NCBI RefSeq assembly: GCF_029338295.1
Contig: NZ_CP119791.1
Coordinates: 1,860,001 to 1,924,000 of the forward strand
Direction of reading: 5' to 3'
Source of the DNA: Haladaptatus sp. QDMS2
GTDB lineage: Archaea > Halobacteriota > Halobacteria > Halobacteriales > Halococcaceae
Length of the DNA: 64,000 nucleotides
Part shown: positions 61,827 to 64,000 of the stretch, in pieces
How the letters are laid out: each line of letters begins with the position of its first letter
Numbering within the stretch: the stretch's first letter is position 1
The notes under the pieces: model-generated
The model's database searches: none
Told to the model about the DNA's origin: nothing
The model's input: the letters and a program-made list of their open reading frames with translations, nothing else
Translations under genes and position numbers: made by a program

Positions 61827-62266
61827 CCACCGCGCCGTTCTACCATCACGTGGTCGCGGTAGGTGACCACCGTCTCCTCGTGCTGATTTTTCACGACGAT
61901 ATCGTAGTCTACGTCACCGCGACGGTCGTCACGCGGGCGCTTTTCGACCAGTTCGACCGACACGGAGAGTGCATCGCCCGGACGGACGGGCCGACGCCAC
62001 CGCAACTCGTCTACCCCCCACCCGCCAGCGAAGGCCAGGTTCGAGAACACGTCGGCGACGATGGGGCGGAACGTCGCCGCGCAGGTGTGCCACCCGCTCG
62101 CGACGAGCCCAGCGAAGGGGCCCTCACGCGCCGCGTCCGGGTCAGTGTGAAACGGCTGGGGGTCGTACTGTTCTGCGAAGGCGACGATGTCCGCCTCGGT
62201 GAATTGGACTGGACCCACGTCGTGAGTCTCCCCGACGGAAAGGTCCTCGAAGTAGCGCAGCGGCAT
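61823..62266 (-). CDS. MaoC-like (R)-enoyl-CoA hydratase
   Basis: A 147-residue hot-dog fold hydratase. The catalytic Asp-His pair is in QYDPQPFHTDPDAAREG (~32-48), followed by FAGLVASGWHTCA (~51-63). The N terminus FEDLSVGETHDVGPVQFTEA is typical of the family. It probably hydrates enoyl-CoA with R stereochemistry. The ATG at 62266 fits the family; the frame continues upstream through unrelated sequence. It is convergent with aCPSF1 and divergent from the DsbA gene. Confidence 0.92.
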   Translation of the reverse strand: MPLRYFEDLSVGETHDVGPVQFTEADIVAFAEQYDPQPFHTDPDAAREGPFAGLVASGWHTCAATFRPIVADVFSNLAFAGGWGVDELRWRRPVRPGDALSVSVELVEKRPRDDRRGDVDYDIVVKNQHEETVVTYRDHVMVERRGG

Positions 62267-62350
62267 GCCAGACGATTGGGTCGTGATACCAAAGCTCTCG
62301 GGGAAGCCGAAGCCGTTACGTTCTCCGGTACGTAGTGGCGACACGAACCA

Positions 62351-63082
62351 ATGTCCCTCACGCGACGACAACTCCTCGTGGCCAGTGGCGCTGTCGGAAC
62401 CGCGGCCCTCGCCGGCTGTCTCGGCGGCGGTGGCGGCGGCTACGAACTCGAACCGCGAAGCGACGCAGCCCTCGACTCGCCTGCGGCAAACGCCCCGCTC
62501 CCCGAATCGCCGGGCGACCACACCTACGCGACGATGGGGTCGTCCGACGCGCCGAAAATCACCTACTTCGGGAACTGGAAGTGTCCAGCCTGCAAGCTGT
62601 TTTCGACCGACGACTCGCGGGCGCTCGGGCTCTCGACAATCGTGACCGACTACGTCGAACCCGGCGATCTGGCACTCGAATTTCGCGCCCTCTCCTACGG
62701 GAGCAACGGGAGTCCGTTCCTCGGCGAAGACGCCCCGCGCGCCGCCCAGGCCGGACTCGCGGTGTGGAACGTAGACCCCGAACACTACTGGCCGTTCCAC
62801 GAGTACGTGTTCGCGAACCAGCCGCCGGAAGACAAGCAGTGGGCGACCACCGAGAACCTCAAAATTCTCGCAGAGGAGGCGGGCGTCAACTCCATCGACG
62901 AGTTCGAATCACAACTCGACTCCGGCCAGTACGAGGACGCCGTGAAGGCAACCACAGACGCGGCCAATCAGGCTAGCGTGAGCGGAACGCCGACGCTCGT
63001 CATCGACGGGACGGGCTACTCGCCGTTCGAAAAGGAACGAACCCGTTCGGCCATCGAATCGCTCGTCAATGGCGGCAACTGA
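62351..63082 (+). CDS. DsbA-family thioredoxin-fold lipoprotein
   Basis: A 243-residue exported thiol oxidoreductase. The N terminus LTRRQLLVASGAVGTAALAG with Cys in the lipobox AGC (~21-23) is a twin-arginine lipoprotein signal. A Gly-rich linker leads to the thioredoxin fold with the active site WKCPACKLF (~77-85) and cis-Pro in VSGTPTLVID (~212-221). The helical insertion typical of DsbA lies between. It overlaps the DsbB gene by 14 nt. The pair should form disulfides in exported proteins. Confidence 0.93.
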   Translation: MSLTRRQLLVASGAVGTAALAGCLGGGGGGYELEPRSDAALDSPAANAPLPESPGDHTYATMGSSDAPKITYFGNWKCPACKLFSTDDSRALGLSTIVTDYVEPGDLALEFRALSYGSNGSPFLGEDAPRAAQAGLAVWNVDPEHYWPFHEYVFANQPPEDKQWATTENLKILAEEAGVNSIDEFESQLDSGQYEDAVKATTDAANQASVSGTPTLVIDGTGYSPFEKERTRSAIESLVNGGN

Positions 63083-63491
63083 ACTGAGGGCGAAACACCT
63101 GCTCGCCGCGGCGACAGCCGTCGCCACCGTCGCCACGGTCGGCAGTCTCTACTTGAGCCTCGGCCTCGGCCTCGTTCCCTGTGAATTGTGCTGGTACCAG
63201 CGCATCCTGATGTACCCGCTCGTCGTGATTCTCGGTGTGGCAACGCTCGAATCTCGCGTCGAGGTGTTCAAGATGGTGCTCCCGCTCTCGGTGCTTGGCC
63301 TTGGAATCGCCGCGTACCACTCCTACATCCAACTCGTCCCGACAGCAGCGGTGACGAGTTGTAGCTTCGACGCCGGCGGGTCGAGTTGCAGCGCGGTGCT
63401 GTTCAAAGTCGCCGGCCTCACCGTCCCGAACCTCTCGCTCATCGCCTTCGTTCTCATCACGGGCCTCGTCGTGGCCGCACTCCGGCGCTGA
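63069..63491 (+). CDS. DsbB-family disulfide bond formation protein
   Basis: A 140-residue four-helix membrane protein. The first redox pair is in VPCELCWYQR (~36-45), with the conserved Arg next to it, and the second pair in TSCSFDAGGSSCSAV (~96-110). It passes electrons from DsbA to quinone (haloarchaea use menaquinone; family knowledge). The start at 63069 overlaps the DsbA end by 14 nt, so translation is coupled. Confidence 0.93.
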   Translation: MAATELRAKHLLAAATAVATVATVGSLYLSLGLGLVPCELCWYQRILMYPLVVILGVATLESRVEVFKMVLPLSVLGLGIAAYHSYIQLVPTAAVTSCSFDAGGSSCSAVLFKVAGLTVPNLSLIAFVLITGLVVAALRR

Positions 63492-63530
63492 GTCGAAGCG
63501 CCTACGGTTGCCTCGGGCTTTTTCTCGCCC

Positions 63531-63947
63531 ATGAGCAACAATCTCGCCGTCGTCTTCGCGCTCGTCGCGATGGTCTCGTGGGGCGTGTGGGCCGTCTTCG
63601 CCGACATGGCGACACGCTCGCTCGAACCCGAGGTGGCCATGATTATCTCCTACATCGTCGGCATCGTCATCGCCCTCGGCTACGTTCTCGCGCTCGGAAA
63701 AGACCTGAGCGTCGGCGGGCCGGGCCTCACCTTCGCCATCGCTGCGGGCGTCTTTTCGGGCATCGCCGCCGTCGCCTTCTACGCCGGGTTGAGTGCGGGG
63801 CGAACTGGCATCGTGACCACCGTGAGTGCGCTGTACTTCGTCGTCGCCGCCATCATCGCGGTTCTCGTCCTTGGCGACTCGATGGACCTCTCTGACATCG
63901 TCGGCGTCGGCTTTGCCATCCTTGCCGTCGTGATGCTGGCGCGGTAG
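63531..63947 (+). CDS. Single-domain EamA/DMT-type transporter protein
   Basis: A 138-residue membrane protein with about five helices, equal to one EamA repeat rather than the usual two. It starts with VFALVAMVSWGVWAVFADMA, and the motif SALYFVVAAIIAVLVLGDSM (~99-118) is the standard final part. It probably forms a dimer, as in SMR-like proteins. The substrate is unknown. It lies 39 bp after DsbB on the same strand. Confidence 0.88.
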   Translation: MSNNLAVVFALVAMVSWGVWAVFADMATRSLEPEVAMIISYIVGIVIALGYVLALGKDLSVGGPGLTFAIAAGVFSGIAAVAFYAGLSAGRTGIVTTVSALYFVVAAIIAVLVLGDSMDLSDIVGVGFAILAVVMLAR

Positions 63948-63964
63948 CCCACCGCCCGACGGTT

Positions 63965-64000
63965 TCAGCCCAGCCACTCGACCAGCAACTCGGTTCGACG
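63965..64000 (-). CDS. Possible C-terminal end of a minus-strand gene cut by the window
   Basis: Reading the minus strand into the edge, an open frame ends ...TELLVEWLG then TGA at 63967-63965. The rest is outside the window. The composition is compatible with a haloarchaeal protein, but only eleven residues are visible, so identity cannot be given. Confidence 0.35.
   Translation of the reverse strand, partial: RRTELLVEWLG

Noticed and set aside
1-64000. CRISPR arrays, transposons, integrases, rRNA and tRNA genes
   Set aside because: I looked for them in gaps and among gene products and found none.

Overview
The window is a GC-rich chromosomal segment from a halophilic archaeon (class Halobacteria). 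The evidence is acidic proteomes, leaderless TATA promoters (TTTATAA-like boxes about 25-30 nt before start codons), and archaeal marker genes: transcription factor S, NAC, aCPSF1/FttA, archaeal-type ProS, glycerol-1-phosphate dehydrogenase, two geranylgeranyl-reductase-family proteins, GfcR, halocyanin-like and HTH_10 proteins. The genus cannot be fixed from the sequence. I see no rRNA, tRNA, CRISPR, transposase or integrase. This is dense housekeeping chromosome rather than an island.

Layout. 1-5.8 kb: 2-oxoacid:ferredoxin oxidoreductase (KorAB, alpha cut by the window edge), a first geranylgeranyl reductase, an aldo/keto reductase and a membrane protein. 5.8-14.4 kb, mostly minus strand: two acyl-CoA synthetases, a tandem pair of cysteine-free CysD-like ATP pyrophosphatases, a monothiol glutaredoxin, the regulator GfcR and a [2Fe-2S] ferredoxin. 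The ferredoxin is divergent from a second geranylgeranyl reductase. 15.9-25.4 kb: small cellular-function genes (Ogt, halocyanin-like protein, M20 hydrolase, uS10 paralogue, Nudix, a putative nuclease, enoyl-CoA hydratase, MFS transporter, TFS). 25.5-30 kb: a large secreted protein, TrmI-NAC, a PUA protein and a NYN protein. 30.2-35.9 kb: a six-gene dapABD-lysA-dapFE operon for lysine by the succinylase route, stitched by 4-nt or 1-nt junctions. 36-46 kb: PurB, a PurN-PurH fusion, an acyl-CoA dehydrogenase/SCP2 operon, two HTH_10 regulators and a FolC-FolP fusion. 46.9-57.4 kb: a glycosyltransferase, S9 peptidase, degenerate Nudix, G1P dehydrogenase, SDR and GOGAT large subunit. 57.6-64 kb: ProS, aCPSF1, MaoC, DsbA/DsbB and a DMT protein.

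How the genes fit together. Archaeal lipid synthesis is represented by G1P dehydrogenase and two GGRs, with a ferredoxin candidate donor. Nitrogen and one-carbon flow appears as GOGAT, FolCP and PurNH/PurB. Acyl-CoA chemistry is scattered (two synthetases, ACAD+SCP2, enoyl hydratase, MaoC). Extracytoplasmic redox is represented by a halocyanin-like protein and DsbA/DsbB.

The observations I rate highest are: (i) a structured, switch-like region with its own TATA box between that promoter and aCPSF1; (ii) the tandem cysteine-free CysD-like pair without CysN; (iii) stop-codon sharing (YTAR tetranucleotide) at six of thirteen convergent gene pairs; (iv) an acyl-CoA dehydrogenase co-transcribed with two divergent SCP2-like proteins; (v) a PD-(D/E)xK-like protein with a C-terminal cysteine cluster.
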